A stretch of DNA of 11,901 nt, taken from Planctomycetota bacterium. GTDB taxonomy: Bacteria; Planctomycetota; Phycisphaerae; FEN-1346; JAACEH01. The stretch covers positions 1 through 11,901 of the forward strand of contig JAFGPY010000133.1 in assembly GCA_016935955.1 (NCBI GenBank), given 5' to 3'. Under the pieces are notes generated by a model. The model was not told the DNA's origin, did not search any database, and saw only the letters and a program-made list of their open reading frames with translations. This document shows positions 1 through 7,132 of this stretch, one piece after another. The translations under genes and the position numbers were made by a program. How positions within the stretch are numbered: position 1 is the first letter of the stretch; the number at the start of each line of letters is the position of its first letter.

Positions 1-2687
1 ATCGCGACGTCCGGCCGCATATTATCGCCGTCAACTACGAGCTGCTGGCCTGGTACTGCTGGACGCCGTACAACGACGACCCGGACAAGACGCCTTGGGG
101 CAACTACTACGTGCCGTCGTGGGGCTTCGGCGACATCCCGCAAGGCCAGAGCAGCACGCGAACGCTGATGTTCGCCGTTGAGGATCCGGGGCTCGAGCCT
201 ACGGACCCGCGGTTTCAGGCGATCGAAGAGTCCTACTACATGGAACAGGACATTCTCCTGAACCGGACGACGAGCCTGAAGATCAGCACCTGGCAGGACG
301 ATCCGGCGATTGACTATGGCATCCCGTATCCGCACCTGGACGGAGCAATGCCGCTGCGGAGCAGCGACTGCTCGGTGTTCCACAACGTCGAGCATGAGCC
401 GGAGATGATCGAGGGCGGCCTGAGCCTGGAGATTCGCAAGCCACCCGTGCAGCCGCTGAACAGTTGGACCGGCCCGTGGCAGGATGCCGACGCCCTCAGG
501 GGACAATGGTTCCTAAGGCCTGACGGCACCGAGGAGGTCCGAAGCCACGAGTACTACGATCCGACCTGGCCTGTTATGCTGCCGACCAAGTCCGCGGCAA
601 AGAAGGCGGGCAAGAAACCTGCCAAGGGGGCGCTCAAGGCCCCGCCAAAGATCGCGGCCAAGGGAGTGGGTAGCGCCATCTACGGCGTCGTGACCAACGT
701 CCGCTACGTGCCCGGATCCACCAACATCGCCGGGTTCGACATCGACGCCACGATCACCAACCTGACGCCGTGGCCCTATCCGTGGGAGGATGGGTCCAAC
801 AGCCACGACGAGTTCCTCTCGACCGACGAGCAGTATGAGGGCACGCTCTGCCAGACGAAGCTGACGGCCGAGTTCGCCATCGATACCCTGTTCGGCACGG
901 GCGGCTTGCCGCCGGCAGGCTACTACCCGCCGTATCGCGACACCGATCCGCACATCTGTGCCACGAACCACGACCAACTGGCCTGGTACTGCTGGACGCC
1001 GGACAACCTCCTCGACCGGATACCGTTTGGCAAATACTACGTGCCGACCTGGGACTTCGGCGACATTTCGCAGGGAGCCTCCGCCTCCCGCACGCTGAGT
1101 TTCACCGTGGACGGCAACGGCCTGCCGCCGACCGACCTGCGCTACAACGTGATTCTCGACAGCCAGCAGAACGGGACCGACGTTCTGGCCAACCGCACCA
1201 CGAGCCTGAAGATCAGCACCTGGATCGACGACATCTACAAGGACGACGGTACGATGTACCCGCACCTGGTCGACCCCGGTCTGCCGCTGCGGAGCAGCGA
1301 CTGCTCGGTGTTCCACAATATCGAGGAGGAACCGCCGGATGTCGGCGGTCTGAGCTTGCCGGTGACCCAGCCGCCGGTTGTGAACCTCTACCCGTGGACG
1401 GGACCGCAACGCGACCCGGTGGCCAAGATGGGGCAGTGGTTCCGCGATCTGGAGACCCACGTTGAGGACTATCGTACGAACGAGTTCTACGACCCGTCGT
1501 ACGAGTGGCTGCAGGGTGTATTCATCGGTTCCCATGCCATCCACGGCCAGGTCGTCAACGTGCAGTACGACGCCCTGATGAACATCGTGGCTTTCGACAT
1601 CGACGCCACGATCACCAACCTGACGCCGTGGCCGTTCGATTGGTGCGACGGCAGCAACAGCCACAGCGAGACGCTCTCGACCGACGGGCAGTACGGGGGG
1701 CCCCTCTTCGACACCAAGCTGACCGCCGAGTTCGCCGTGCCGCGGGGAGTCCCCATCCCGCCCAACGCGGGCGCGTACCGCAACGTCTATCCCGAGGTCA
1801 TCGAGGCCGTCAACCACGATCAGTTGGGCTGGTACTGCTGGACGCCTGACAATCCTGGGGACGGGCTGGTGCCGTGGGGAGACTACACGGTGCCGACCTG
1901 GGACTTCGGCGACATCCCGCAAGGCGCGTCAGCCAGCCGCCTGCTGGAGTTCGTCGTCGTCGGTGCCATCATGCCGGGCGATCCTCGCTACGCGGTGATT
2001 CGGGACTCCGAACAGAACGGCACCGACGTTCTGGCCAACCGCACCACGAGCCTGAAGATCAGCACCTGGATCGACGACTTGGCCGCGGATACCGGCGTCC
2101 CGTATCCGCACGAGACCGAGGAACTGCCGTTGCGCAGCAGCGATTGCTCCGTGTTCCACAACACCGAGCCGCGTATCGGCATTGACGCCACGCTCGACTG
2201 GGACTGGGTCTACACGAACCGTCCGATCAGTCTCGGCTGGGTCCTGAAATCGGTCCTGACTATCGCCATCGTCAATGACCCGCTCGGCAACACGACCTAC
2301 ACGGCCACGGTGGCGCCCAGTGCCTCAAGCACCGGCCAGGTCCACATCGTCCAGCCGACGGCCGACCCGCTGGTCTGGAACATCTACGGCGGCTCGCACA
2401 ATGGAGGCGCCCAGGGTATGGTCTTCCTGGAGGTGCAGGTCAACGGCGTCGAGGTCGGCGGCATAGGGCTGGATCTGACGCCGCTGAAGGTTCGCGTCCT
2501 GGGCGACATCGACGATAACGGCGGCACGGAGCCTTCGGACCTGTCGAAGCTGATCATGAAGCTGAACGGCATGCCGGTGCCGGGCTACCCCGACCCGCGG
2601 TCCTACGACTACGACGGCAATGGCGGCGCGGAGCCGACCGACATGTCCACGATGATTAACGTGCTGAACGGCATTCCCATGCCGTAA
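1..2687 (+). CDS. Giant repeat protein with C-terminal dockerin-like domain, 5'-truncated by the window
   Basis: The frame is open from the first complete codon (position 3), giving 894 visible residues, so the true start lies to the left. The GTG at 111 is only a valine inside a repeat (its counterparts read YYVPTW and YTVPTW) and is not a start. The protein holds one partial and two complete units marked by WYCWTPDN, VPTWDFGDI.QGAS, NRTTSLKISTW, LRSSDCSVFHN and FDIDATITNLTPWP. Each complete unit keeps two cysteines, in WYCW and SSDC. After the last unit comes a beta-rich segment of about 100 residues, then two calcium-loop motifs (DIDDNGGTEPSD and DYDGNGGAEPTD) of the type I dockerin or EF-hand kind. 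I do not recognise the repeat family. An extracellular or surface role is inferred from the dockerin-like end and the tandem beta-rich units. The stop codon is TAA and a terminator follows 33 bases later. The frame is certain; the function is unknown. Confidence 0.95.
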   Translation, partial: RDVRPHIIAVNYELLAWYCWTPYNDDPDKTPWGNYYVPSWGFGDIPQGQSSTRTLMFAVEDPGLEPTDPRFQAIEESYYMEQDILLNRTTSLKISTWQDDPAIDYGIPYPHLDGAMPLRSSDCSVFHNVEHEPEMIEGGLSLEIRKPPVQPLNSWTGPWQDADALRGQWFLRPDGTEEVRSHEYYDPTWPVMLPTKSAAKKAGKKPAKGALKAPPKIAAKGVGSAIYGVVTNVRYVPGSTNIAGFDIDATITNLTPWPYPWEDGSNSHDEFLSTDEQYEGTLCQTKLTAEFAIDTLFGTGGLPPAGYYPPYRDTDPHICATNHDQLAWYCWTPDNLLDRIPFGKYYVPTWDFGDISQGASASRTLSFTVDGNGLPPTDLRYNVILDSQQNGTDVLANRTTSLKISTWIDDIYKDDGTMYPHLVDPGLPLRSSDCSVFHNIEEEPPDVGGLSLPVTQPPVVNLYPWTGPQRDPVAKMGQWFRDLETHVEDYRTNEFYDPSYEWLQGVFIGSHAIHGQVVNVQYDALMNIVAFDIDATITNLTPWPFDWCDGSNSHSETLSTDGQYGGPLFDTKLTAEFAVPRGVPIPPNAGAYRNVYPEVIEAVNHDQLGWYCWTPDNPGDGLVPWGDYTVPTWDFGDIPQGASASRLLEFVVVGAIMPGDPRYAVIRDSEQNGTDVLANRTTSLKISTWIDDLAADTGVPYPHETEELPLRSSDCSVFHNTEPRIGIDATLDWDWVYTNRPISLGWVLKSVLTIAIVNDPLGNTTYTATVAPSASSTGQVHIVQPTADPLVWNIYGGSHNGGAQGMVFLEVQVNGVEVGGIGLDLTPLKVRVLGDIDDNGGTEPSDLSKLIMKLNGMPVPGYPDPRSYDYDGNGGAEPTDMSTMINVLNGIPMP
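3..413 (+). repeat. Partial protein repeat unit (C-terminal half of unit 1)
   Basis: This is the end of a repeat unit cut by the window edge. It starts just before the WYCWTPYN motif and runs through VPSWGFGDIPQG, NRTTSLKISTW and LRSSDCSVFHN. A 37-nt stretch at 349-385 is identical to 1282-1318 of the next unit, an offset of 933 bases. Its presence proves that the coding region continues to the left. Confidence 0.88.
414..1343 (+). repeat. Complete protein repeat unit 2 (310 residues, with Lys-rich insert)
   Basis: The unit runs from GGLSLEIRKPPV to SVFHNIEEEPPDV. It contains the WTGPW, EYYDPTW, FDIDATITNLTPWP, WYCWTPDN, NRTTSLKISTW and LRSSDCSVFHN landmarks in that order. It is 35 residues longer than unit 3, mainly because of a Lys/Ala/Pro-rich segment at 588-662 (nine lysines in 25 codons) that unit 3 lacks. 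Boundaries were set by aligning GGLSL in units 2 and 3 and are a convention, not domain edges. Confidence 0.88.
1344..2168 (+). repeat. Complete protein repeat unit 3 (275 residues)
   Basis: The unit runs from GGLSLPVTQPPV to SVFHNTE with the same ordered landmarks as unit 2. It shares an exact 57-nt stretch with unit 2 (1176-1232 equals 2022-2078, offset 846 bases) and a 41-nt one (735-775 equals 1593-1633, offset 858). Identity at the DNA level, including third codon positions, points to recent duplication or continuing gene conversion between units. Confidence 0.88.
2187..2684 (+). other. Shared C-terminal module plus dockerin-like domain (copy 1)
   Basis: These codons encode about 100 residues beginning DWDWVYTNRP and containing KSVLTIAI, ASSTGQVHIVQPTAD and VWNI. 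Two calcium-loop motifs about 34 residues apart follow, each with its Leu/Met/Ile-rich helix (SKLIMKLNGM, STMINVLNGI). The same arrangement ends the convergent neighbour (DHDWVYQNQP, KSILTITL, AASTGDVVIQPTAD, VWEI, then two loops). Asp/Asn stand at loop positions 1, 3 and 5 and Asp at position 12, as in type I dockerins. The shared front part is not a domain I can name. Confidence 0.82.
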
Positions 2688-2720
2688 CGGGCGTGTGCCT
2701 CATGTGCAGGCGTTCCTTTC

Positions 2721-2760
2721 CCGGGGCCTTCCATAGCGAAGGCCCCGGTTCCTTTTCTTC
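2721..2760 (+). terminator. Intrinsic terminator of the giant repeat gene
   Basis: A perfect 10-bp GC-rich stem (ccggggcctt pairing with aaggccccgg) encloses an 8-nt loop. It is followed by a T-rich run (ttccttttcttc) and lies 33 bases after the TAA stop. Confidence 0.85.
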
Positions 2761-2837
2761 CCTTCACGCTGCGGCCGCCGCGACACTTCCTTGCACGGGC
2801 GGCATCGGGGCCGGGCGAACCTCGGGCCTGTGACGGT

Positions 2838-2892
2838 CTGGAAAGAGAAACCCGGGACCCTCGCATAGAGGGCCCCGGGTTCTGTTGTCTTA
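2838..2892. terminator. Hairpin usable as terminator on both strands
   Basis: Arms of 14 bases (2849-2862 and 2868-2881, one mismatch) enclose the 5-base loop gcata. On the plus strand the stem is followed by ctgttgtctt. On the minus strand it is followed by ctctttccag. Both tracts are T-rich but interrupted. It sits between two convergent genes and may serve both; for the minus-strand gene it lies about 70 bases past the stop codon. Confidence 0.65.
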
Positions 2893-2907
2893 TCGTCTTG
2901 TCTTGGT

Positions 2908-2933
2908 CGGGCGGCCCCTTGCGGGGCCGCCCG
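2908..2933. terminator. Strong GC hairpin next to the minus-strand stop codon
   Basis: A perfect 11-bp stem (cgggcggcccc with ggggccgcccg) encloses the loop ttgc, starting 16 bases after the stop codon of the minus-strand gene. In the minus direction the following bases are A-rich rather than T-rich, so it is not a textbook intrinsic terminator. It may protect the mRNA 3' end or act together with the next hairpin. Confidence 0.5.
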
Positions 2934-2949
2934 CCGAGTGTTCTTCGAC

Positions 2950-5900
2950 TTACGGCAGGATGCCGTTCAGGATGTTGATCAACACGGTCATGTCGGTCGG
3001 CTCCGCGCCGCCATTGCCGTCGATGTCAAAGTGCCGCGTCGTGTAGCCGGGAGGAGCCATGTTGTTCAGCTTCATGATCAGCAGCGACAGGTCGGTCGGC
3101 GAGACTTCGTTGCTCTGGTTGATGTCGCCCAGGAGGATGACATCGAGCTCCGCCGTGCAGTTGCATGACCGGCGGCCGAACAGCGTCCGCACCGTGACGT
3201 CCAGCACCACGTGGCCGGCCCGGGCGGTGGGATACTCGCTGCCCAGGATCTCCCAGACGAACTTGTCGGCCGTCGGCTGGATGACCACGTCGCCCGTGCT
3301 CGCGGCGTTCTGTGTGACCGTCACGGCGTAAGGCGTCTCGGGCAGACCGAACGGATCGTCCAGCGTGATCGTCAGGATGGACTTGTGCCTCCACTTCGTC
3401 ATCGCCGGCTGGTTCTGGTAGACCCAGTCGTGATCCAGTGCGGCCGTGCAGGTCATTTCCGGCGGCGGCAGGGGCGGCGTCGCCGTCGCCTCGTTCGACA
3501 CGCCTTCCATGCGGGCCTTCTCGACGCCCACCTTGTAGTAGTACGGCGTGCCGTTGACCACGGCCGTGTCGTAGTAGATGCCGCTGGTCGAGGTGCCGAT
3601 CTCGTTGCCGGCGATGCACTCGACGTCGGGGCTCGTGCTGCGGTAGACGTGGTAGTTCACCGCGCCGGGGACCTCGCTCCAGGTCAGCAGGACCACGCCC
3701 ACCTTGGCCCGGGCAACAAGATCGTCGATCAGGATGCACTTGGTGAAGTCGAACACGTAGGTGATCGACGCGGCACAGGACATCTGGTTGTCGTTCTCGC
3801 GAACCAGACGATAGTGGTACGTCTGCCCTTCCACGACGTCGGTGTCGACGAAGCTGGTGCCTTCGGCGGTGCCGATCTTCGTGAAGGCCGTGTTGATGTT
3901 GGTCGTGCTGCGGATCACGTCATACGTGCCGTCGGTGTCCCACGACAGGATGACCGAATGGCAGCCGATCGAGGCGGTGATGTCCGACGGATCCAGGGCC
4001 ACATAGACCTTGGCCGTCGTGAAGTCCTCATCCGTCAGGTTGCCTTCGAGACTCGACGGGAACGACAGTTCCGTGTTGTCGGTGACGCGCAGGCCGACGT
4101 TGTACGTGCCGGGCAGGGTGTAGGAGGCCGGGACGGTCTCACCGCTGCCGTCGGTGTAGTTGAACGGCGCGCCGTAGAAATCCCAGTCCCAGGCGATGAT
4201 CGTGTCGTTGGGCGTCTCCGGAGGCGCACCGGCCTCGTGCGTGCCCTCGTTCGGGTCGTACGAGCGGCTGCCGTCCAGTGTGATCGTGTCGCCCGGACAC
4301 AGCGAGACGATGTACGGTCCGCCTGCGTGGGCCACCGGCGGGTGCGGCGGGTTGCTGATGCGGATGATCAGCGTGTACGTGGCCGTCAGGTTGTCGTCGT
4401 CCGTCACACGCAGCGTGACGGGGAACTCCGACGGCAGCACGTCTGCGTGGAACTGGTGGATCACGGTCTGCGGCGTCGTGTAGCTCTCGTCATAGATGCC
4501 GTTGTTGTCCCAGTCCCACTGGAAGAGCACCAGGTTGGTGATGTCCTTGCCGGCGGCGCTGTGGCCCGAGCTTGTGGGATCGAACGTGATGTCGTAGTCC
4601 GAGTAGGTCGGGTTCGGGCTGGCCGTGAACGAGGCGATCGGCGAGGCGGCGAACAGGGCCGGCTTCAGCATGCCGATTGACCAAGCCGTCACGAAGACGT
4701 CGCCGTAGCCGCCGGGATGCGTCGTCTGGCTGCCTTGGGGCCACGAGCCGTCGCTCTCCTGGGTGTTGATGAGATTCCACCCCATGCCGCCCGTGCCACG
4801 ATACCAGTTGAAGCCGTTGCTCAACTCTTCCTCGTTCTGTCCAGCGGCGATGCGATCCGGTCCCGACAACCGCATGGCCTTGACGAACGCGTACCAGCCG
4901 TAGTGCGTGCGCCGGCTGACGAACCAAGCCCAGTTGTCCACGAACCAACTCTCGGAACCGATCCACCGCGAATCGTTCAGGTAATCGTTAACCGACATGA
5001 CCATCTGGACCATGCCCGAGGGACGACAGGCGATCGAGCTGTCGTTGCCGGCGCCGGTTCCGGTGTAGCCGAAGTAACGGCCCGACACGTTGTAGCTGGT
5101 GGTCAGCCAACCGTTGTTGTAATTCTTGACCCACTGCGGGATGGTGCAGTCCCACTCCTGTTCGGCGGGGATCATGCCGATGGCCGCCCACTGGCAGGCC
5201 GAGTTGTCGGGACCCTGCTCCCAGCCGTACCGCCAGCCGCCGTAGGTGGCCGAATCGTACTGGCCGTAGGAGTACATGTCGACCATGTCCTGGATGACCT
5301 CGCGGTAGGTCTCGGGCTGGCTGTCACCGTCGAAGTCGCGGCCGCAACTCTTGTCCGGCGTGTGCGAGGCGATGATCGCGTCCATGATCATGCCGCCCTC
5401 GTAGCACGGGTTGTAGCCGGAGTCGCGGACCTCGATGCCCTTGCCGTTGCCGTTAACATCGGGGTCGCCGCCCGGCTCGACTGCGATGTTGTAGGCCTGG
5501 AGCATCGGGTAGCTGGTGCTGCTGTAGTAGCCGTTGAACAGCCAGTTCAGGCCCCGCTTGACGTTGGTCACGTACGGGTCCTGGTCCTCGTTGCCGCTCT
5601 CGTAGTGGCCGTTGATCTCGAAGGCCAGCACGGCCGAGGCCGACGGCGAGGCGTAGTAGCTGCTGTAGGAGGACCAGACGGCGACCGGCTCGCCGTTGAA
5701 GCTGTGCGTGCTGGTGTTGGTCCACTGGGCCTTGTGCAAGTACCACAGGCCATTGTCAATGGCGATGTTCACCCGGGCGTCGAACCCGTCGGCCTCGATC
5801 TTGACGTAGTAGTTGTCGATGACGGCATTGACCATCGTGTTGTCCACGTCATCGACCATCAGCTGGCCGGTGAACGGCGTGCCGACGGCGCCGAGGTAGG

Positions 5901-6186
5901 TGTGTGCGGCCTCGACGTTGTAGGAGGTGCTGCCGCTGAGGGCGGTCACCGCCGACTCGCTGCCGTCACCATAGACCCACTTGTACCAGACGGTGGTCGT
6001 GTCGGTGGTCTTGATGACGCCCTTGAGCTTGACGCTCACGTTGTTGATGGCCGTATGCTGCTTGGCCGGGTCGCCTTGCCATGGCACACAAATCACCTTG
6101 TCCACGGCGGCCATGGCAACCGGCGCCGCAACAAAGATGGCCACCCACGCGAAGGCGCAGATGGCGCAGAATCTCCTCGTCCTCAT
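2950..6186 (-). CDS. Secreted PKD / alpha-alpha-toroid / FN3 protein with dockerin-like C-terminus
   Basis: A complete 1078-residue protein. A signal peptide (MRTRRF, hydrophobic core, APVAMA then AVDK) covers residues 1-26 or 27. Domains in order: a PKD-like domain near 28-135 (YGDGSES, HTYLGAVGTPF); an alpha/alpha-toroid region near 137-512, like squalene-cyclase or prenyltransferase repeats (IAIDNGLWYLHKAQ, VKRGLNWLF, and a QW-type motif LINTQESDGSW near 472-482); PKD domains near 514-611 and 612-729 (WDWD, LRVTDDD; AWDWDF, LRVTDN); two FN3 domains near 730-815 and 816-905; the shared module near 909-1010; and two dockerin-like loops near 1021-1032 and 1054-1065. I see no DXDD cyclase motif in the toroid, so I infer a binding or structural role rather than terpene chemistry. 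The ATG follows AAAGGGGGA at good spacing. It is transcribed toward the giant repeat gene with its own hairpins. Secretion is well supported; the ligand is unknown. Confidence 0.93.
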   Translation of the reverse strand: MRTRRFCAICAFAWVAIFVAAPVAMAAVDKVICVPWQGDPAKQHTAINNVSVKLKGVIKTTDTTTVWYKWVYGDGSESAVTALSGSTSYNVEAAHTYLGAVGTPFTGQLMVDDVDNTMVNAVIDNYYVKIEADGFDARVNIAIDNGLWYLHKAQWTNTSTHSFNGEPVAVWSSYSSYYASPSASAVLAFEINGHYESGNEDQDPYVTNVKRGLNWLFNGYYSSTSYPMLQAYNIAVEPGGDPDVNGNGKGIEVRDSGYNPCYEGGMIMDAIIASHTPDKSCGRDFDGDSQPETYREVIQDMVDMYSYGQYDSATYGGWRYGWEQGPDNSACQWAAIGMIPAEQEWDCTIPQWVKNYNNGWLTTSYNVSGRYFGYTGTGAGNDSSIACRPSGMVQMVMSVNDYLNDSRWIGSESWFVDNWAWFVSRRTHYGWYAFVKAMRLSGPDRIAAGQNEEELSNGFNWYRGTGGMGWNLINTQESDGSWPQGSQTTHPGGYGDVFVTAWSIGMLKPALFAASPIASFTASPNPTYSDYDITFDPTSSGHSAAGKDITNLVLFQWDWDNNGIYDESYTTPQTVIHQFHADVLPSEFPVTLRVTDDDNLTATYTLIIRISNPPHPPVAHAGGPYIVSLCPGDTITLDGSRSYDPNEGTHEAGAPPETPNDTIIAWDWDFYGAPFNYTDGSGETVPASYTLPGTYNVGLRVTDNTELSFPSSLEGNLTDEDFTTAKVYVALDPSDITASIGCHSVILSWDTDGTYDVIRSTTNINTAFTKIGTAEGTSFVDTDVVEGQTYHYRLVRENDNQMSCAASITYVFDFTKCILIDDLVARAKVGVVLLTWSEVPGAVNYHVYRSTSPDVECIAGNEIGTSTSGIYYDTAVVNGTPYYYKVGVEKARMEGVSNEATATPPLPPPEMTCTAALDHDWVYQNQPAMTKWRHKSILTITLDDPFGLPETPYAVTVTQNAASTGDVVIQPTADKFVWEILGSEYPTARAGHVVLDVTVRTLFGRRSCNCTAELDVILLGDINQSNEVSPTDLSLLIMKLNNMAPPGYTTRHFDIDGNGGAEPTDMTVLINILNGILP
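2953..3450 (-). other. Shared C-terminal module plus dockerin-like domain (copy 2)
   Basis: This codes for roughly residues 913-1078 and matches the tail of the convergent gene in order and spacing: DWVY, KS.LTI, AS.TG.V, IQPTAD and VW.I, then loops DINQSNEVSPTD and DIDGNGGAEPTD. Part is identical at DNA level: 34 bases at 2989-3022 are the reverse complement of 2612-2645. A short Cys-containing stretch (RRSCNCTAE, residues 1005-1013) lies between module and dockerin-like part here and has no counterpart in copy 1. Confidence 0.82.
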
Positions 6187-6892
6187 TGCATCCCCCTTTC
6201 ACCAGAATCGTTCTGCCCTACTCCAGATGGTCTTCAGTCGAGCCCAAATCCGTCGCCGCCGTCCTTGTCGGTTCAGTCCGGATAGCGGTGATTTGAAGCA
6301 GTGCCCGGCGCCTGCTAACGCCAGACACCACCTGACAATACCTTGTGAGTTTGTCTGACTCCTGGAAGACGCCCTGGCCGGCGTCCACATGCGATGCACA
6401 GAGATGGCTTGTGCATCCGCCCTCAATGCTCGGCGGCACCGGCCCATCGGACCGGCGACATACTCCAAAGTGTAGCCGCGCTTTGAGCAATAATCAAGTC
6501 AACTACGGCGAATCAGCGGAGCCCTAATGATGAAGCAAGGCCATTCGACGCAAGGCGGTCCTCGACAGGTGACCGTCGGTCGCGGGATTCTCTGCTTCGA
6601 TACCTGATTTGCTGTTCGGTTCCGGAGGTTCTGTCGGAATCGGGCAACACCCATCCCCAGAGGGGGCCGCATTCGGCGGTCTTACTGCAAGTCTCGTTCT
6701 GTTGGAGGCTTGTGCCGTGTCGGGCGATGTCCACGGGGCCGACGTGTTTACCGTAGTCAACAAGGCCGGACAACGCGCAGGCTGGGCGTTGCTCGAATGT
6801 GTCGCCCGCGCATCACGCCAGAGGCCGCTTTCGTGGCCGTCCAGAGAGACTCTGCAGGGGTTCTGTGCGGCCGACGAATCATCGTCTCCATT
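6187..6892. other. Intergenic stretch without a supportable gene
   Basis: About 700 bases separate the divergent genes up to the sigma-54 site. Open frames exist on both strands, but they start at poor codons, lack ribosome binding sites, overlap each other, and give Cys/Arg/Ser/Pro-rich translations without domain patterns. I see no tRNA or rRNA. A perfect 8-bp hairpin (gatgcaca / tgtgcatc at 6393-6400 and 6410-6417) is present without a T tract. The promoter of the minus-strand gene must lie here, but no convincing -35/-10 pair was found. Decayed coding DNA or an undetected small RNA cannot be excluded. Confidence 0.6.
6191..6200 (-). promoter_or_regulatory. Ribosome binding site of the toroid/FN3 gene
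   Basis: On the minus strand the sequence reads gaaagggggatgca followed by ATG, a strong purine-rich Shine-Dalgarno with about five bases of spacing. It fixes the start just before the signal peptide. The small ATG inside ggatgca is out of frame. Confidence 0.8.
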
Positions 6893-6909
6893 TTGGCACG
6901 TTCTTTGCT
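6893..6909 (+). promoter_or_regulatory. Sigma-54 (RpoN) -24/-12 promoter
   Basis: The site reads TTGGCACG TTCT TTGCT, a full match to the sigma-54 consensus YTGGCACG-N4-TTGCW. The invariant GG (6895-6896) and GC (6907-6908) have the required 10 bases between them. It lies outside any accepted gene and points toward the first PEP-CTERM gene. Initiation would fall near 6920, giving a leader of about 264 bases. PEP-CTERM genes in floc-forming Betaproteobacteria are known to depend on RpoN and the PrsK/PrsR two-component system, so the placement makes biological sense. The activator binding site was not identified. Confidence 0.75.
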
Positions 6910-7006
6910 TTCTATGTTCCCCGAGGGAGGGCAGACGGCTGCAAATCCTATCTGCCGACCTGCAGAAGACTGACATAGCTGGCGTGAAGACGGCTGGGCT
7001 GACGTC

Positions 7007-7029
7007 AAGTCGCTTGGAAGCGGCGACTT
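7007..7029 (+). other. Hairpin in the predicted leader of the PEP-CTERM genes
   Basis: Arms aagtcgc and gcgactt (7 bp, perfect) enclose a 9-base loop. An alternative inner pairing (cgctt / aagcg) overlaps it. It would be transcribed from the sigma-54 promoter. There is no T tract, so it is not an obvious terminator; a role is not established. Confidence 0.35.
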
Positions 7030-7132
7030 ATGACCGTGGGGAGTTTCTTGCCACATCGGATGGGCGTGCACACTGGGATGCACGGTGTTGCTGTGGGACT
7101 TCAGCGGCAGTCCTTGATGGGTCGTGCCGAAA

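Noticed and set aside
111..113. GTG as start codon of the giant repeat gene
   Set aside because: The frame is open to the left edge, and the upstream codons encode the conserved WYCWTP repeat motif; this valine aligns with internal valines of the other units.
513..1922. 469-codon open frame on the minus strand
   Set aside because: It lies fully antisense to the repeat gene, and its Arg/Val/Gly-rich translation mirrors codon bias of the opposite strand.
137..2168. Mobile element or insertion sequence as the source of the long direct DNA repeats
   Set aside because: The repeats stay in one reading frame, follow protein units, and have no terminal inverted repeats or transposase.
2609..2866. 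85-codon minus-strand frame in the convergent gap
   Set aside because: It overlaps the dockerin-coding end and two terminator hairpins, and its Arg/Gly-rich translation has no features.
4650..5780. Catalytic squalene-hopene cyclase domain
   Set aside because: Only toroid-type repeats are visible; the DXDD catalytic motif is absent and the protein is secreted with adhesion domains.
3211..6285. Two long plus-strand open frames (489 and 522 codons) opposite the toroid/FN3 gene
   Set aside because: Their translations are Arg/Val/Asp/His-rich antisense shadows without domains, while the minus-strand frame has a signal peptide and ordered domains.
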